From the NCBI GenBank assembly GCA_004293725.1, contig REAW01000014.1, positions 1 through 64,000 on the forward strand: a stretch of 64,000 bases of DNA, written 5' to 3'. Positions 1 to 11,066 of the stretch are shown here, piece by piece. The stretch's first letter is position 1. Each line of letters opens with the position of its first letter. This DNA comes from Curvibacter sp. (GTDB taxonomy: Bacteria > Pseudomonadota > Gammaproteobacteria > Burkholderiales > Burkholderiaceae_C). Made by a program: the position numbers and the translations under genes. The notes beneath the pieces were generated by a model. That model saw only the letters and a program-made list of their open reading frames with translations, was not told where the DNA came from and did no database searches.

Positions 1-710
1 CGGAGCACATTGCTGCTGGCGGCCTTGAGTAAGTCGCTGGTTTTGTCCAGTGCCACAATGCGGCCGGTCTTGAGCATGGCAATGCGTCCGCACAAGGCTT
101 CCGCCTCTTCGAGGTAATGGGTGGTGAGCAACACAGTGCTGCCCTGCTTGTTGAGGTTGGCCACAAATTGCCACAGGGTTTGGCGCAATTCGACGTCAAC
201 TCCGGCTGTGGGTTCGTCCAGCACGATGACCGGCGGCTTGTGCACTAAAGCTTGGGCCACCAGCACCCTGCGCTTCATGCCGCCAGAAAGCTGGCGCATG
301 TTGGCGTTGGCTTTGTCCGCTAGACCCAAGCCTTCCAGCAACTCATCAATCCAGGCCTCATTTTTTTTCAGGCCGAAGTATCCAGACTGCAAACGCAGCA
401 TTTCACGCACGTTAAAAAACGGGTCAAAAACTAGCTCCTGGGGTACGACACCCAACTTGCGGCGGGCGGCGGCATAGTCAGTCTGGACATCGCTGCCCAG
501 CACCTTCACACTGCCGCTGCTGGCACGGGTGAGGCCGGCCAGAATGCTGATCATGGTGGTTTTGCCTGCGCCGTTGGGACCGAGCAGACCGAAAAATTCG
601 CCCTCTTCGATTTGGAGGGTGACTCCGTCCAGGGCTTTGAAGGTGGAGCCTTTCGGGCCTTTGGGAGACGCGTAGGCTTTGGAAACGGATTGGAAGGAGA
701 TAGCGGGCAT
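1..710 (-). CDS. ABC transporter ATP-binding protein, YadG-like (3' end off window)
   Basis: ATPase subunit of an ABC-2 type exporter. At least 236 residues are visible and the C-terminus runs off the left edge. Seen: Walker A GPNGAGKTT at about residues 44-52, signature LSGGMKRR, Walker B VIVLDEPTAGVD, and H-loop TTHYLEE. This order and the GMKRR signature are typical of the YadG/NodI/drug-export class, not importer ATPases. The ATG at 708-710 follows mlaB by 28 bases on the same strand, so it probably belongs to the mla transcript. In other Burkholderiales an ABC-2 permease usually follows, which would lie outside the window. The substrate is unknown. Confidence 0.9.
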   Translation of the reverse strand, partial: MPAISFQSVSKAYASPKGPKGSTFKALDGVTLQIEEGEFFGLLGPNGAGKTTMISILAGLTRASSGSVKVLGSDVQTDYAAARRKLGVVPQELVFDPFFNVREMLRLQSGYFGLKKNEAWIDELLEGLGLADKANANMRQLSGGMKRRVLVAQALVHKPPVIVLDEPTAGVDVELRQTLWQFVANLNKQGSTVLLTTHYLEEAEALCGRIAMLKTGRIVALDKTSDLLKAASSNVL

Positions 711-738
711 GGGAACCCGCGATTTTACGCGGACAGGC

Positions 739-1005
739 TCAGGCCGCTGTTAGCAAGCCATCAATCCCGTACAAAGCCGCCAAGTCTCGCAATCGCTGTG
801 GCAGACTGCGCACGGAAAATTGTTTGCCAATGCGCGCGCACTCTCGGCGCAACTCCAGCAATACTGCCAATGCAGAAGAGTCAAAGCGCTGCAGTGCGGC
901 TCCGTCTACCACGATGGTGTGTGGCTCGGCCTGAAGGCCAGACCGCAACGCAACCAGGCAGTCGTGTGCCACGTCGTGTGTCAAAGTGGAAGGGAGGTTT
1001 AGCAC
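739..1005 (-). CDS. mlaB: STAS-domain protein of the Mla system (MlaB-like)
   Basis: Small cytoplasmic STAS protein that stabilises the MlaFE complex in characterised systems. I take the GTG at 1003-1005 as start, because it sits directly against the mlaC stop and begins MLNLPSTL, giving 88 residues, the usual STAS size. The longer reading to 1053 lies wholly inside mlaC. The motif RFDSSALAVLLELRREC is the conserved STAS loop with its Ser pair. It is the last mla gene of the run mlaF-E-D-A-C-B. Identity rests on the STAS pattern and the context. Confidence 0.8.
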   Translation of the reverse strand: MLNLPSTLTHDVAHDCLVALRSGLQAEPHTIVVDGAALQRFDSSALAVLLELRRECARIGKQFSVRSLPQRLRDLAALYGIDGLLTAA

Positions 1006-1006
1006 A

Positions 1007-1651
1007 TCAGCCCTTCTTGGCGTTGGCCTTGTTTTGCTCGGCCAGGGATTCAATCAACCCATCGATGCCTTTGGCGTTGATTTGTTGCGCAAACTGACTG
1101 CGGTAAGTTTCTACCAGCCAGACACCCAATACATTCAGGTTGTAGATTTTCCAACCCGCACCAACACCCGGCGTTTTCTCCAGACGGTAATCGAGCTGAA
1201 TGGAATCTCCACGACCTTTCACTTCGGTGCGCACCACTACTTCTTTGTCCTCGGGCGCAGCACGCATCGGCTTCATGGCAATTGTTTGGTCACTGACCTG
1301 CGCCAACGCGCCAGCATAGGTGCGCACCAACAAGGTTTTGAATTCGTCTTGGAGGCGTTTTTGCTGCTCTGGCGTGGCCTGGCGCCATCCGGGGCCAACC
1401 GCTGACGCTGTCATGCGCTGAAAATTGACATTTGGCATGATCCTGCTGTCCACCAAGGCAATCACCCGAGCCATGTCGCCGGCACGCATGGCTTTGTCTG
1501 CCTTGATCGCGTCAAGCACATCCACCGAAAGACGTTTGATCAGCGCATCCGCAGCTTCATCTTCTGCACGCAGATGCGGTGAAAACACTGTGGCTCCGAG
1601 TGCCACCACGGTTGCCAATACTGCCAATAGACGTCGCTTGTTCAAAATCAT
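1007..1651 (-). CDS. mlaC: periplasmic phospholipid-binding protein MlaC
   Basis: Periplasmic shuttle that carries phospholipid between outer-membrane MlaA and inner-membrane MlaFEDB. It has 214 residues from the ATG at 1649-1651 (MILNKRRLLAVLAT), which has a GGAG eight bases upstream; an upstream start would add ten residues with no signal-peptide character. A Sec signal peptide ends near SPHLRAEDEA. The body shows the Tol/Ttg2D pattern, including NFQRMTASAVGPGWRQATPEQQ and YRLEKTPGVGAGWKIYNLNVLGVWL. It lies between mlaA and mlaB. Confidence 0.92.
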   Translation of the reverse strand: MILNKRRLLAVLATVVALGATVFSPHLRAEDEAADALIKRLSVDVLDAIKADKAMRAGDMARVIALVDSRIMPNVNFQRMTASAVGPGWRQATPEQQKRLQDEFKTLLVRTYAGALAQVSDQTIAMKPMRAAPEDKEVVVRTEVKGRGDSIQLDYRLEKTPGVGAGWKIYNLNVLGVWLVETYRSQFAQQINAKGIDGLIESLAEQNKANAKKG

Positions 1652-1721
1652 TACTTGGTCTCCATGCAACGAATTATCCACCTATGCAATTGAATTTGAC
1701 GATCGCAAGGGATGTGCCCCC

Positions 1722-2474
1722 TCAAGGCTCAGTGTCTTCCTCGGGTGGCGGGTCACCATCGTAGTCTTTGTTTCGCTGACGCTGCAAATAGGCATCGCGG
1801 GTAAAGGAATACCGATCCAAAGCCGCCCCTTCCACCACATCGCTGGCCTTCAAATACGTGGCGCGCACGTCCACGACATTGAGAACCGTCAGGCCGGTGC
1901 GTGTAGCTTGGTCAGGTACATGTGTGAGCAAACTCCCTTGCTGGTCTACGGGCAAGGCAGCTACTTCACGCAGCGTTGCAGGCCCAAGCAACGGCAAGAC
2001 CAAATACGGCCCAGGGCGCACTCCCCATCGCCCCAAAGTCAAGCCGAAGTTGGCTGGATGCCTTTCAATACCGAGGTCACTGGCAACATCGACCAACCCA
2101 ACAATGCCGATCGTGCTGTTCACCATCACGCGACCGATGCTATCTCCCATCTCTTGGCCACGCAATTGCAAACCATTGTTCAGGGCAGACCACACGTCTT
2201 GCAAGTTATTGAAGAAATTGCCTACCCCTTTGCGCGCCCACGAAGGCAAGGTTGCTTGGTACGCTCGGGCAGTAGGCTTGAGCACCACCCGGTCTACCCC
2301 GTCATTGAAGCTGAAAACGCCGCGATTAAAGGATTCCAGCGGGTCGCGCGGATCGGGTGATGTCACGGTTGCGCAACCTTGCAACACAAGCAAGGCCAAG
2401 CCCAACATCACGCCCGCAGCCCAACGCATCAAGCCAGGCGTTCGCAATGCGTTAGTAACTTCAATACGACTCAT
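1722..2474 (-). CDS. mlaA: outer-membrane lipoprotein MlaA (VacJ)
   Basis: Outer-membrane lipoprotein that removes mislocalised phospholipids from the outer leaflet and passes them to MlaC. 250 residues. The N-terminus has a hydrophobic segment ending in the lipobox LQGC at about residues 31-34. The family motifs DPLESFNRGVFSFNDGVDRVVLKP and VNSTIGIVGLVDVASDLG are clear. It overlaps mlaD by four bases (ATGA at 2471-2474), so the two are translationally coupled. In E. coli mlaA is at a separate locus; here it is inside the operon, as is common in betaproteobacteria. Confidence 0.95.
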   Translation of the reverse strand: MSRIEVTNALRTPGLMRWAAGVMLGLALLVLQGCATVTSPDPRDPLESFNRGVFSFNDGVDRVVLKPTARAYQATLPSWARKGVGNFFNNLQDVWSALNNGLQLRGQEMGDSIGRVMVNSTIGIVGLVDVASDLGIERHPANFGLTLGRWGVRPGPYLVLPLLGPATLREVAALPVDQQGSLLTHVPDQATRTGLTVLNVVDVRATYLKASDVVEGAALDRYSFTRDAYLQRQRNKDYDGDPPPEEDTEP

Positions 2475-2959
2475 TTGCCCTCTTTGTCGCTGGCGGATCC
2501 ATCAGCCGCCTTGCTGTACAGAAACTGGCTGATCAGGTTTTCCAGCACCACGGCCGATTGGGTGGTGCCAATACTGTCGCCTGCCACCAAATTTGTGACA
2601 TCGGCTCCCGCTTCTATGCCAATGTACTGCTCCCCAAGCAAACCGCTGGTCAAAATTTTAAGGGAGCTGTCTTTGGGAAAGGAGAACCGTTTGTCCATGG
2701 ACAGCAGCACTTTGGCCTGAAAACTCTTGTCATCGAAGGTGATGGAATCGACACGCCCCACAACCACGCCTGAACTTTTCACCGCAGCCTTGGGTTTAAG
2801 GCCACCAATGTTGTCGAACTTCGCGCTAACTAGGTACCCACGCTCAAAACTCATGGACAGGAGATTGGCGGACTGCAGGGCCAAAAAAAGTAGGGCGGCA
2901 GCGCCCAGCAGAACAAAAAGGCCCACCCACACATCTTTGCCAGAACGTTGCATTTGCAA
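2471..2959 (-). CDS. mlaD: MCE-domain lipid transport protein MlaD
   Basis: Inner-membrane anchored MCE protein that forms the hexameric ring of the Mla complex. 162 residues. One N-terminal transmembrane helix (VGLFVLLGAAALLFLALQSA) is followed by one MCE domain with the typical YLVSAKFDNIGGLKPKAAVKSSGVVVGRV stretch and LTSGLLGEQYIGIEAG. It starts four bases after the mlaE stop. Confidence 0.95.
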   Translation of the reverse strand: MQMQRSGKDVWVGLFVLLGAAALLFLALQSANLLSMSFERGYLVSAKFDNIGGLKPKAAVKSSGVVVGRVDSITFDDKSFQAKVLLSMDKRFSFPKDSSLKILTSGLLGEQYIGIEAGADVTNLVAGDSIGTTQSAVVLENLISQFLYSKAADGSASDKEGK

Positions 2960-2963
2960 TCCC

Positions 2964-3746
2964 CTAAATACTGAACATCATGGCGGTCAGGACAAAGTCC
3001 AGCCCCAGCACCGTAAGCGACGCCACCACGACCGTGCGCGTAGTGGCGTGCGCTACCCCCTCCGGCGTAGGCTGGGCTTCATAACCCTGCAGCAGCGCTA
3101 TAAAACTAACTGCAAACCCAAACACCACGCTTTTGAGCACGCCATTGCCGACATCGAGCCACACATCGACCCCACCCTGCATTTGGCTCCAAAACGAGCC
3201 GGCGTCAATGCCAATCATGAGTACACCCACAACCCAGCCACCAATGATGCCAACAGCGCTAAACACGGCAGCCAGCAAGGGCATGGCTATCACGGCCCCC
3301 CAAAAGCGCGGCGCGAGAATGCGTTGAACTGGATCCACAGCCATCATTTCCATGGCGCTAAGTTGCTCGCCCGCTTTCATCAAACCAATCTCTGCGGTAA
3401 GCGCGGTGCCCGCCCGCCCGGCAAATAACAGTGCGGTGATCACCGGCCCCAGTTCACGCACCAAGCTCAACGCGACCAGCAGCCCCAAGGCTTCGGATGA
3501 ACCGTAGCGTTGCAAGGTGTAGTACCCCTGCAAACCCAGCACAAACCCTACAAAAATTCCTGACACCGCAATGATGGCCAGTGAGTAGTTGCCCATGAAG
3601 TGCACTTGATCACGCACCAGTCCCGGGCGCCGTACCACCGTAGCTGCGGACCCGATCAACCTGACAAACAATCGCGCTCCATAACCCAAATCCGCCAGCT
3701 TGGAGCGAACCGCCAAACCCACATCCGCAGGGTGAAGCCAGCTCAT
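2964..3746 (-). CDS. mlaE: ABC transporter permease MlaE
   Basis: Permease of the Mla phospholipid ABC transporter. 260 residues with about five hydrophobic segments. The family core is present: [43 protein letters not shown]. The start ATG overlaps the mlaF stop by four bases (3743-3746). Confidence 0.95.
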   Translation of the reverse strand: MSWLHPADVGLAVRSKLADLGYGARLFVRLIGSAATVVRRPGLVRDQVHFMGNYSLAIIAVSGIFVGFVLGLQGYYTLQRYGSSEALGLLVALSLVRELGPVITALLFAGRAGTALTAEIGLMKAGEQLSAMEMMAVDPVQRILAPRFWGAVIAMPLLAAVFSAVGIIGGWVVGVLMIGIDAGSFWSQMQGGVDVWLDVGNGVLKSVVFGFAVSFIALLQGYEAQPTPEGVAHATTRTVVVASLTVLGLDFVLTAMMFSI

Positions 3747-4582
3747 TGCGTCTCTCCATTTGAGAAGTCCGCATCCACACTAACGGCAGGGTAGTGGAAT
3801 CGCACCGGCCCTTCTGGCAGCGCATTGACGAACTGGTGCACCAAGGGATCGGCACTATTGCGCACTTCGTCGGGTGTGCCCTGGGCCGCAATTTTTCCGT
3901 TGGCGAGGACGATAATTTTGTCTGCGATATGGAAAGTCTCTTCCAAGTCATGCGAAACGATGATACTGGTCAGACCCATAGTGTCGTTGAGCTGGCGGAT
4001 GAGGCGGGCCGCAGTGCCCAACGAGATCGGGTCCAGCCCGGCAAAGGGTTCGTCGTACATGACTAGCTCCGGGTCCAGCGCAATGGCACGGGCCAAAGCC
4101 ACACGTCGGGCCATACCTCCGGAAATTTCGGCCGGCATCAGGTCACGTGCGCCGCGCAATCCTACTGCATTGAGCTTCATCAGAACGATATCGCGGATCA
4201 GAGCAGGCGAAAGATTGGTGTGCTCCCGCAGCGGAAACGCCACGTTGTCAAACACACTGAGGTCCGTAAACAGCGCGCCAAACTGGAACAACATGCCCAT
4301 ACGGCGTCGTGCGGAATACAACTGCTGCGCATTGGCCTGGCCCATGTCCTGCACACCCTGCCCTGGTTGTGCGCCGCGTAACAAGAGACGCCCTTTTTGT
4401 GCGCGGCACTGACCACCAATCAGGCGCAGCACTGTCGTCTTGCCGCCACCTGAGGCCCCCATGAGTGCAGTCACTTTGCCACGTGGAATGGACAACGTTA
4501 CACCGTCCAGGATCAGGCGATCGCCGTAGCCAAAAGACAAGTCCAGCAGTTCAACAAGCGAGTCAGAGGGGTTATCAGCCAT
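3743..4582 (-). CDS. mlaF: ABC transporter ATP-binding protein MlaF
   Basis: ATPase that powers the Mla complex. 279 residues. Walker A is GASGGGKTT (about residues 42-50), signature [14 protein letters not shown], Walker [14 protein letters not shown], and the switch His lies in VSHDLEE. This is the first gene of the mla run. Its ATG is only a few bases downstream of a strong hairpin that ends the gltBD transcript, so it must have its own promoter in or near the end of gltD, or depend on read-through. Confidence 0.95.
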   Translation of the reverse strand: MADNPSDSLVELLDLSFGYGDRLILDGVTLSIPRGKVTALMGASGGGKTTVLRLIGGQCRAQKGRLLLRGAQPGQGVQDMGQANAQQLYSARRRMGMLFQFGALFTDLSVFDNVAFPLREHTNLSPALIRDIVLMKLNAVGLRGARDLMPAEISGGMARRVALARAIALDPELVMYDEPFAGLDPISLGTAARLIRQLNDTMGLTSIIVSHDLEETFHIADKIIVLANGKIAAQGTPDEVRNSADPLVHQFVNALPEGPVRFHYPAVSVDADFSNGETQ

Positions 4583-4590
4583 AGAAGCAA

Positions 4591-4615
4591 CAAGGCCGGG
4601 AAAGCCCCGGCCTTG
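4591..4615 (-). terminator. hairpin between gltD and mlaF
   Basis: A perfect 10-bp stem, CAAGGCCGGG (4591-4600) with CCCGGCCTTG (4606-4615), and a 5-base loop. It lies 24 bases past the gltD stop and 9 bases before the mlaF start. The following T content is weak (TTGTTGCTTC on the minus strand), so it may only attenuate transcription into mla. Confidence 0.6.
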
Positions 4616-4638
4616 GAATCATAAGGGATTACCCGGGA

Positions 4639-6105
4639 CTAGCGAGGCAGATCGCTCACGCCCATTAAGAACTCGTCGACCGAGCGTGCGGCCTGTCGTC
4701 CTTCCCGGATTGCCCATACCACCAGGCTCTGGCCACGGCGCATGTCGCCCGCCGCAAAAACCTTGGACACATTGGTGGCGTAGCCGCCCGTGAAGTCAGT
4801 ACTGGCCTTGGCGTTGCCGCGGGTATCCTTGTCCACACCAAACACGTCCAAAACAGTTGCCACGGGATTCACAAAACCCATTGCCAGCAGGACCAGGTCG
4901 GCCTTGAGTACCTTTTCTGTGCCGGGCACGTCGACCAATTTGCCGTCCTTGAATTCGACCTGCACGGTCTTCAGGCCGGTCACTTTGCCTTTTTCACCGA
5001 TGAATTCCTTGGTGGAAATTGAAAATACACGCTCGCAACCCTCCTCATGGCTGGAACTGGTGCGCAGCTTCAGCGGCCAGTAGGGCCAGGTCATGGGGCG
5101 ATCTTCTTCCGCTGGGGGCTCTGGCATTACTTCGAACTGGGTGACACTTACCGCGCCATGGCGGTTGCTCGTTCCAACGCAATCGGAGCCGGTGTCTCCA
5201 CCGCCAATCACGATCACGTGTTTACCATCTGCCCGCAACTGGCCCTTGAACTTATCCCCTGCGTTGACTTTGTTTTGCTGGGGCAAGAACTCCATCGCAA
5301 AATGGATACCATCCAAATCGCGGCCCGGCACTGGTAGGTCGCGCGACTGCTCGGAGCCGCCCGTCAGTAGCACCGCGTCAAAGTCCTCTTGAAGCTGGGC
5401 CGCGGAAATGGTTTCCTTGGCCCAGTTGGTAACTTTGGAACCCCTTGGCATCTCTCCCACCAACACGTTGGTCCGTATGGTCACTCCCTCGGCCAGGAGC
5501 TGCTCGGCGCGGCGGTCAATGTGGCTCTTTTCCATCTTGAAATCGGGAATCCCGTACCGGAGCAAACCACCAATGCGATCGTTCTTCTCAAAAAGGGTGA
5601 CGTCATGCCCAGCGCGGGCCAGCTGTTGGGCTGCGGCCATTCCGGCAGGACCAGAACCGACCACGGCCACCTTTTTGCCGGTTTTGACCTTTGCGGGTTG
5701 GGGCTTGACCCAACCTTCCGACCAGGCGCGGTCAATGATTGCGTGCTCAATGGACTTGATGCCCACGGCGTCATCATTCACATTCAACGTACAGGCTGCC
5801 TCGCAGGGGGCGGGACAAATGCGGCCGGTGAACTCGGGGAAATTGTTGGTACTGTGCAGCGTATCAATCGCGGCTTTCCAGTTGCCGGTGTAAACCAGAT
5901 CGTTGAAATCCGGAATGATGTTGTTGACCGGGCAGCCGTTATTGCAGAACGGCGTTCCACAGTCCATGCACCGCGCGGCCTGTTTGTTGGCCTGCGCGTC
6001 ATCCAGACCCACCACAAATTCCTTGTAATGTTTCAGGCGCTCGGGGACGGGTTTGTATCCCTCTTCGAGACGCTCAAACTCCATGAAGCCAGTGACTTTT
6101 CCCAT
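4639..6105 (-). CDS. gltD: glutamate synthase (NADPH) small subunit
   Basis: Small subunit of GOGAT. It takes electrons from NADPH by FAD and passes them through Fe-S clusters to GltB for glutamate synthesis from glutamine and 2-oxoglutarate. 488 residues. The N-terminal cysteine sets for [4Fe-4S] clusters are seen in [17 protein letters not shown] and [12 protein letters not shown]-binding [19 protein letters not shown] is near residue 147 and NADPH-binding [13 protein letters not shown] near residue 298. It follows gltB by 34 bases in one operon. Confidence 0.97.
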   Translation of the reverse strand: MGKVTGFMEFERLEEGYKPVPERLKHYKEFVVGLDDAQANKQAARCMDCGTPFCNNGCPVNNIIPDFNDLVYTGNWKAAIDTLHSTNNFPEFTGRICPAPCEAACTLNVNDDAVGIKSIEHAIIDRAWSEGWVKPQPAKVKTGKKVAVVGSGPAGMAAAQQLARAGHDVTLFEKNDRIGGLLRYGIPDFKMEKSHIDRRAEQLLAEGVTIRTNVLVGEMPRGSKVTNWAKETISAAQLQEDFDAVLLTGGSEQSRDLPVPGRDLDGIHFAMEFLPQQNKVNAGDKFKGQLRADGKHVIVIGGGDTGSDCVGTSNRHGAVSVTQFEVMPEPPAEEDRPMTWPYWPLKLRTSSSHEEGCERVFSISTKEFIGEKGKVTGLKTVQVEFKDGKLVDVPGTEKVLKADLVLLAMGFVNPVATVLDVFGVDKDTRGNAKASTDFTGGYATNVSKVFAAGDMRRGQSLVVWAIREGRQAARSVDEFLMGVSDLPR

Positions 6106-6139
6106 GATGTGTGTCCTTGTACGTTATACGGGGCCAGCC

Positions 6140-9100
6140 TTATTTGGCGGGAACCGCTTCTTTTTTAGTAGCTGCTGAAGAAGCTTTGACGAGCGCTTTG
6201 GCCGCATTCTTCGCATGAATTTCACCCAGAGCACGCTTGTACTCATTGGGGAAAACTTTGACAAACTTGGCGCGTGCGGTGCTCCAGTTGTCCAGCAACT
6301 CGCGTGCCCGCTTGCTACCAGTCCAGCGGTTGTGGTCTTCCAGCAATTTCTTGAGCTGGGCTTCGTCACTTTCCCCACGGTGCCAGATCGCTTTGTCTAA
6401 CGCCGCCTCTTGCTCCGCCGCAGGTAAAACCTTGTCCAGGCTGACCATAGCTGTATTGCAGCGTGATGCAAAGTGACCATCTTCGTCGTACACATACGCA
6501 ATGCCGCCGCTCATGCCGGCGGCGAAATTGCGGCCCGTCTTGCCCAGTACCGCAACCGTACCGCCTGTCATGTACTCACAACCATGGTCACCCGTACCCT
6601 CTACTACCGCTGTAGCGCCAGACAAGCGCACGGCAAACCGCTCGCCACCCACACCGCTAAAGAAAGCTTCACCCGTAGTGGCCCCATACATCACGGTATT
6701 GCCCACAATGGTGTTGCGGATGGCGTCGCCACGAAAGTCAATGCTTGGGCGCACAACCACCCTACCGCCTGACAATCCCTTGCCGGTGTAATCGTTGGCA
6801 TCCCCAATCAGGTACAGAGTAATACCCTTGGCCAAGAACGCACCAAATGATTGCCCGCCAGTTCCTTCGAGCTGAATGCGGATGGTGTCGTCGGGCAGCC
6901 CCTCGGGGTGTACCTTGGTCACGGCGCCAGAAAGCATGGCACCCACGGAACGGTTTACGTTTCGAGCCACTTCCATGAACTGGACTTTTTCCCCCTTGTC
7001 GATGGCGGGGCGGCTCTTTGCTATCAGTACATTGTCCAGTGCTTTTTCCAAGCCGTGGTCTTGCGTCAGCGTCTGGAAACGTGCCACGTCAGCAGGAACC
7101 TGCGGCTGCGCAAACAGGCGAGCGAAGTCCAAGCCTTGGGCCTTCCAGTGCTCAATCCCTTTGCGGGTGTCCAGCAGATCGGAGCGGCCGATGAGGTCGT
7201 CGAATTTGCGGATACCCAACTGGGCCATGATCTGGCGCACTTCCTCGGCAATAAAGAAGAAGTAGTTGACCACATGCTCGGGTTTGCCTGAAAACTTTTG
7301 ACGCAGAACCGGGTCTTGGGTGGCAACGCCCACGGGGCAGGTGTTGAGATGGCATTTGCGCATCATGATGCAACCTTCAACCACCAGCGGAGCGGTAGCG
7401 AAGCCAAACTCGTCTGCACCCAGCAGCGCGCCAATTGCAACATCGCGACCTGTTTTCATTTGACCGTCCGCCTGCACGCGGATACGGCTGCGCAGACGGT
7501 TTAGCACCAATGTTTGTTGCGTTTCAGCGAGACCAATTTCCCAAGGGCTACCGCAATGCTTGATAGACGACCACGGCGACGCACCCGTACCACCGTCGTG
7601 TCCCGCAATCACCACATGGTCGGCTTTGCATTTGGCAACGCCTGCAGCGATAGTTCCCACGCCGATTTCAGACACCAACTTCACACTGATACCCGAGTGG
7701 GGTGCCACGTTTTTCAGATCGTGAATAAGCTGGGCCAAATCTTCGATCGAGTAGATGTCGTGGTGGGGTGGCGGCGAAATCAAGCCAACCCCGGGCACAG
7801 AGTGGCGCAGCTTGCCGATGTAGTCCGACACTTTGCCGCCTGGCAACTGGCCCCCTTCACCCGGTTTGGCGCCTTGGGCCATCTTGATCTGTATTTGATC
7901 GGCACTGTTCAGGTACTCAGCGGTGACGCCGAAGCGGCCAGATGCCACTTGCTTGATGCGTGAGCGCAGGCTATCCCCGGCATTCATGGGGATGTCCACC
8001 TCCACCACATCTTTGCCAATGATGTCAGCCATGGTCTGGCCTTGTTGAATTGGGATGCCTTTGAGCTCTTGGCGGTAGCGGGCGGGGTCTTCGCCGCCTT
8101 CACCGGTATTGCTCTTGCCGCCGATCCGATTCATGGCAATAGCCAAGGTGGCGTGGGCTTCGGTAGAAATAGAGCCTAGGGACATCGCGCCCGTTGCAAA
8201 ACGCTTCACGATTTCCTTGGCTGATTCCACTTCATCCACAGGAATTGCTTTGGCCGGATCGATCTTGAACTCAAACAACCCCCGCAGCGTCAGGTGGCGC
8301 TTGCTTTGGTCGTTGATGATCTGTGCGTACTCTTTGTAGGTGTTCCAGTTGTTGGCGCGTGTGGAATGTTGCAGTTTGGCTATGGCGTCGGGCGTCCACA
8401 TGTGGTCTTCGCCACGTACACGCCACGCGTATTCACCGCCCGTTTCCAGTGCATTGGCAAGCACTGGGCTGTCCCCAAAGGCCAGTTTGTGGGTGCGAAT
8501 GGCCTCTTCGGCGATTTCAAAAACGCCGATGCCTTCCACACGGCTCGGCGTGCGGGTGAAGTACTTGTCGATGGTTTCCGTGTTCAGGCCAATAGCCTCA
8601 AACAACTGGGCACCGCAATAGCTCATGTAAGTTGACACGCCCATCTTGGACATGATCTTGGACAGGCCTTTGCCAATGGCCTTGATGTAGTTGTAAATCG
8701 CCTTGTCAGCGCTCAGGTCACCCGGCAATTCCTTGTGCATGTTGACCAGGGTTTCCATGGCCAAGTAAGGGTGTACGGCTTCAGCACCATAACCGGCCAG
8801 CACGGCAAAGTGGTGGACTTCACGCGCGGTTCCAGTTTCCACCACCAGACCCGCAGTAGTGCGCAGACCGGCCCCGACCAAGTGCTGATGGATCGCTGAC
8901 AGGGCCAACAATGCCGGGATTGCAACCTGCGTGGCCGACAGCGTACGGTCGCTGATGATCAGGATGTTTTTTCCACCCTTGATCGCATCCACAGCTTCCG
9001 CACACAGGGAGGCGAGTTTGGCCTCTACGCCTTCATGGCCCCACGCGAGTGGGTAGGTGATGTCGAGTGTTTGGCTGCGGAACTTGCCCTGGGTGTGTTG

Positions 9101-10912
9101 CTCGATGTTGTGCAACTTGGCCATATCGGCGAAATCCAAAATAGGCTGGGCTACCTCCAACCGCATTGGGGGGTTGACTTGGTTAATGTCCAATAGATTG
9201 GGCTTGGGGCCAATGAAAGACACCAACGACATCACGATTGCTTCGCGAATGGGGTCGATCGGCGGGTTGGTCACCTGGGCAAACAGCTGCTTGAAGTAGC
9301 TGTACAAAGGCTTGTTTTTGTCGCTCAAAACGGCCAATGGACTGTCGTTGCCCATGGAGCCAATTGCCTCTTCACCTGCACTCGCCATCGGAGCGATCAG
9401 AAATTTCAGGTCCTCTTGGGTAAAGCCGAAGGCTTGCTGGCGATCCAACAGACTCACGGTATCGGCAATGCGCCTAGGCTCTATTCCCCTGGGCATGGCC
9501 GATTGGACAGCCGCGGTACGTCTTTCTGCAAATTTGACGTCATCGAGCTTGATGCGCAGGTTCTCAATCCACTGTTTGTAGGGTTTGCTGTTGGCTAGAT
9601 TGGCTTTGAGTTCTTCATCATCGATCATGCGACCTTGCTCCAGGTCGATCAAGAACATCTTGCCTGGTTGCAAACGCCATTTGCGCACAATTTTATTTTC
9701 AGGCACGGGCAGCACTCCCGACTCCGAACCCATGATCACCAAGTCGTCATCGGTTATGCAGTAGCGGGATGGGCGCAGACCATTGCGGTCCAACGTGGCT
9801 CCTATCTGACGGCCGTCTGTGAACACGATAGATGCAGGGCCATCCCATGGTTCCATCATGGCGGCGTGGTATTCGTAAAAGGCCTTGCGGCGCTCGTCCA
9901 TAGTGGTGTGCTGCTCCCAAGGCTCAGGGATCATCATCATCACGGCCTGGCTGATGGGGTAACCGGCCATAGTGAGCAGTTCAAGGCAGTTGTCGAAGGT
10001 CGCGGTATCTGACTGATCTGCAAAGCTGATGGGGTAAAGCTTTTGCAAGTCTGCGGCGAGCACAGGCGATGACATCACCCCTTCGCGTGCTTTCATCCAG
10101 TTGTAATTGCCCTTGACGGTGTTGATTTCGCCGTTGTGCGCCACGTAGCGGTAAGGGTGGGCTAGGGGCCACTCTGGGAAAGTGTTGGTAGAGAAGCGCT
10201 GGTGCACCAAGCCAAGAGCAGACACGCAGCGGGCGTCTTCCAAGTCTTTGAAGTACACCCCCACTTGGTCGGCCAGCAGCAGCCCTTTGTAGACCACCGT
10301 GCGACTGGACATGCTGGGAACGTAATACTCTTTGCTGTGCTTTAGCTGCAGGTTCTGGATGGCGGCGCTGGCGGTTTTGCGAATGACGTACAACTTGCGC
10401 TCCAAAGCGTCTTGAACGATCACATCATTGCCACGGCCAATGAAAACTTGACGCAAAATGGGTTCTTTTTCGCGCACGGTGGGCGACATGGGCATGTCGC
10501 GATTGACTGGCACATCACGCCAACCGAGGAGCACCTGGCCTTCGGCCTTGATAGCACGCTCCATCTCCTGCTCACACGCCAAACGAGAGGCGTGCTCCTT
10601 AGGCAAAAAGATCATGCCTACGCCGTACTCGCCCTGTGGTGGCAAAGCTACACCTTGCACGGCCATCTCTTGGCGGTACAACGCATCAGGAAGCTGAATC
10701 AGAATACCCGCGCCGTCACCCATCAGCGCATCAGCACCCACGGCACCCCGATGGTCCAGGTTTTCAAGAATTTTGAGTGCGTTTTTTACGATGGCGTGGC
10801 TTTTCTCGCCGCGGATATGTGCCACGAATCCAACCCCGCACGCATCGTGCTCATGGGCGGTGGAATACAAACCGTGGTCTTTGAGGTGTTGGATTTCGGC
10901 TGCCGTGGTCAT
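6140..10912 (-). CDS. gltB: glutamate synthase (NADPH) large subunit
   Basis: Large subunit of GOGAT. 1590 residues from the ATG at 10910-10912, which has AGGAG nine bases upstream; a longer reading to 10972 adds 20 unrelated residues. The glutaminase domain starts at [15 protein letters not shown], whose Cys is the predicted nucleophile after propeptide removal. The FMN/central domain shows [10 protein letters not shown] and [13 protein letters not shown]. The 3Fe-4S cysteines are in [15 protein letters not shown]. The C-terminal GXGXG beta-helix is present ([21 protein letters not shown]). The length is normal for betaproteobacteria. Confidence 0.97.
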   Translation of the reverse strand: MTTAAEIQHLKDHGLYSTAHEHDACGVGFVAHIRGEKSHAIVKNALKILENLDHRGAVGADALMGDGAGILIQLPDALYRQEMAVQGVALPPQGEYGVGMIFLPKEHASRLACEQEMERAIKAEGQVLLGWRDVPVNRDMPMSPTVREKEPILRQVFIGRGNDVIVQDALERKLYVIRKTASAAIQNLQLKHSKEYYVPSMSSRTVVYKGLLLADQVGVYFKDLEDARCVSALGLVHQRFSTNTFPEWPLAHPYRYVAHNGEINTVKGNYNWMKAREGVMSSPVLAADLQKLYPISFADQSDTATFDNCLELLTMAGYPISQAVMMMIPEPWEQHTTMDERRKAFYEYHAAMMEPWDGPASIVFTDGRQIGATLDRNGLRPSRYCITDDDLVIMGSESGVLPVPENKIVRKWRLQPGKMFLIDLEQGRMIDDEELKANLANSKPYKQWIENLRIKLDDVKFAERRTAAVQSAMPRGIEPRRIADTVSLLDRQQAFGFTQEDLKFLIAPMASAGEEAIGSMGNDSPLAVLSDKNKPLYSYFKQLFAQVTNPPIDPIREAIVMSLVSFIGPKPNLLDINQVNPPMRLEVAQPILDFADMAKLHNIEQHTQGKFRSQTLDITYPLAWGHEGVEAKLASLCAEAVDAIKGGKNILIISDRTLSATQVAIPALLALSAIHQHLVGAGLRTTAGLVVETGTAREVHHFAVLAGYGAEAVHPYLAMETLVNMHKELPGDLSADKAIYNYIKAIGKGLSKIMSKMGVSTYMSYCGAQLFEAIGLNTETIDKYFTRTPSRVEGIGVFEIAEEAIRTHKLAFGDSPVLANALETGGEYAWRVRGEDHMWTPDAIAKLQHSTRANNWNTYKEYAQIINDQSKRHLTLRGLFEFKIDPAKAIPVDEVESAKEIVKRFATGAMSLGSISTEAHATLAIAMNRIGGKSNTGEGGEDPARYRQELKGIPIQQGQTMADIIGKDVVEVDIPMNAGDSLRSRIKQVASGRFGVTAEYLNSADQIQIKMAQGAKPGEGGQLPGGKVSDYIGKLRHSVPGVGLISPPPHHDIYSIEDLAQLIHDLKNVAPHSGISVKLVSEIGVGTIAAGVAKCKADHVVIAGHDGGTGASPWSSIKHCGSPWEIGLAETQQTLVLNRLRSRIRVQADGQMKTGRDVAIGALLGADEFGFATAPLVVEGCIMMRKCHLNTCPVGVATQDPVLRQKFSGKPEHVVNYFFFIAEEVRQIMAQLGIRKFDDLIGRSDLLDTRKGIEHWKAQGLDFARLFAQPQVPADVARFQTLTQDHGLEKALDNVLIAKSRPAIDKGEKVQFMEVARNVNRSVGAMLSGAVTKVHPEGLPDDTIRIQLEGTGGQSFGAFLAKGITLYLIGDANDYTGKGLSGGRVVVRPSIDFRGDAIRNTIVGNTVMYGATTGEAFFSGVGGERFAVRLSGATAVVEGTGDHGCEYMTGGTVAVLGKTGRNFAAGMSGGIAYVYDEDGHFASRCNTAMVSLDKVLPAAEQEAALDKAIWHRGESDEAQLKKLLEDHNRWTGSKRARELLDNWSTARAKFVKVFPNEYKRALGEIHAKNAAKALVKASSAATKKEAVPAK

Positions 10913-10982
10913 GGCGTACTCCTGAAAATTGCAGTGGAATCGGAGAATACTGCAATGCAACAAAAGTGCCAAGCACTTTAAA

Positions 10983-11046
10983 TAGGGTCAGATTCCAATT
11001 GATTTGCTAAATCTTGTCCTTCGAAATAATTGGGGACACATTAAAA
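10983..11046. repeat. RAYT-type flank downstream of the Y1 transposase
   Basis: The AT-rich gap between gltB and the transposase gene holds AGGGTCAGATTCCAATT (10984-11000) and AATTGGGGACACATTAAA (11028-11045), facing each other as diverged inverted copies. Such 'gggtcaga...' and 'attggggacac' tails are familiar beside RAYT genes in betaproteobacteria. This assignment is from memory of that pattern, not a search. Confidence 0.45.
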
Positions 11047-11066
11047 ACACCAAAAACTTCATCTCC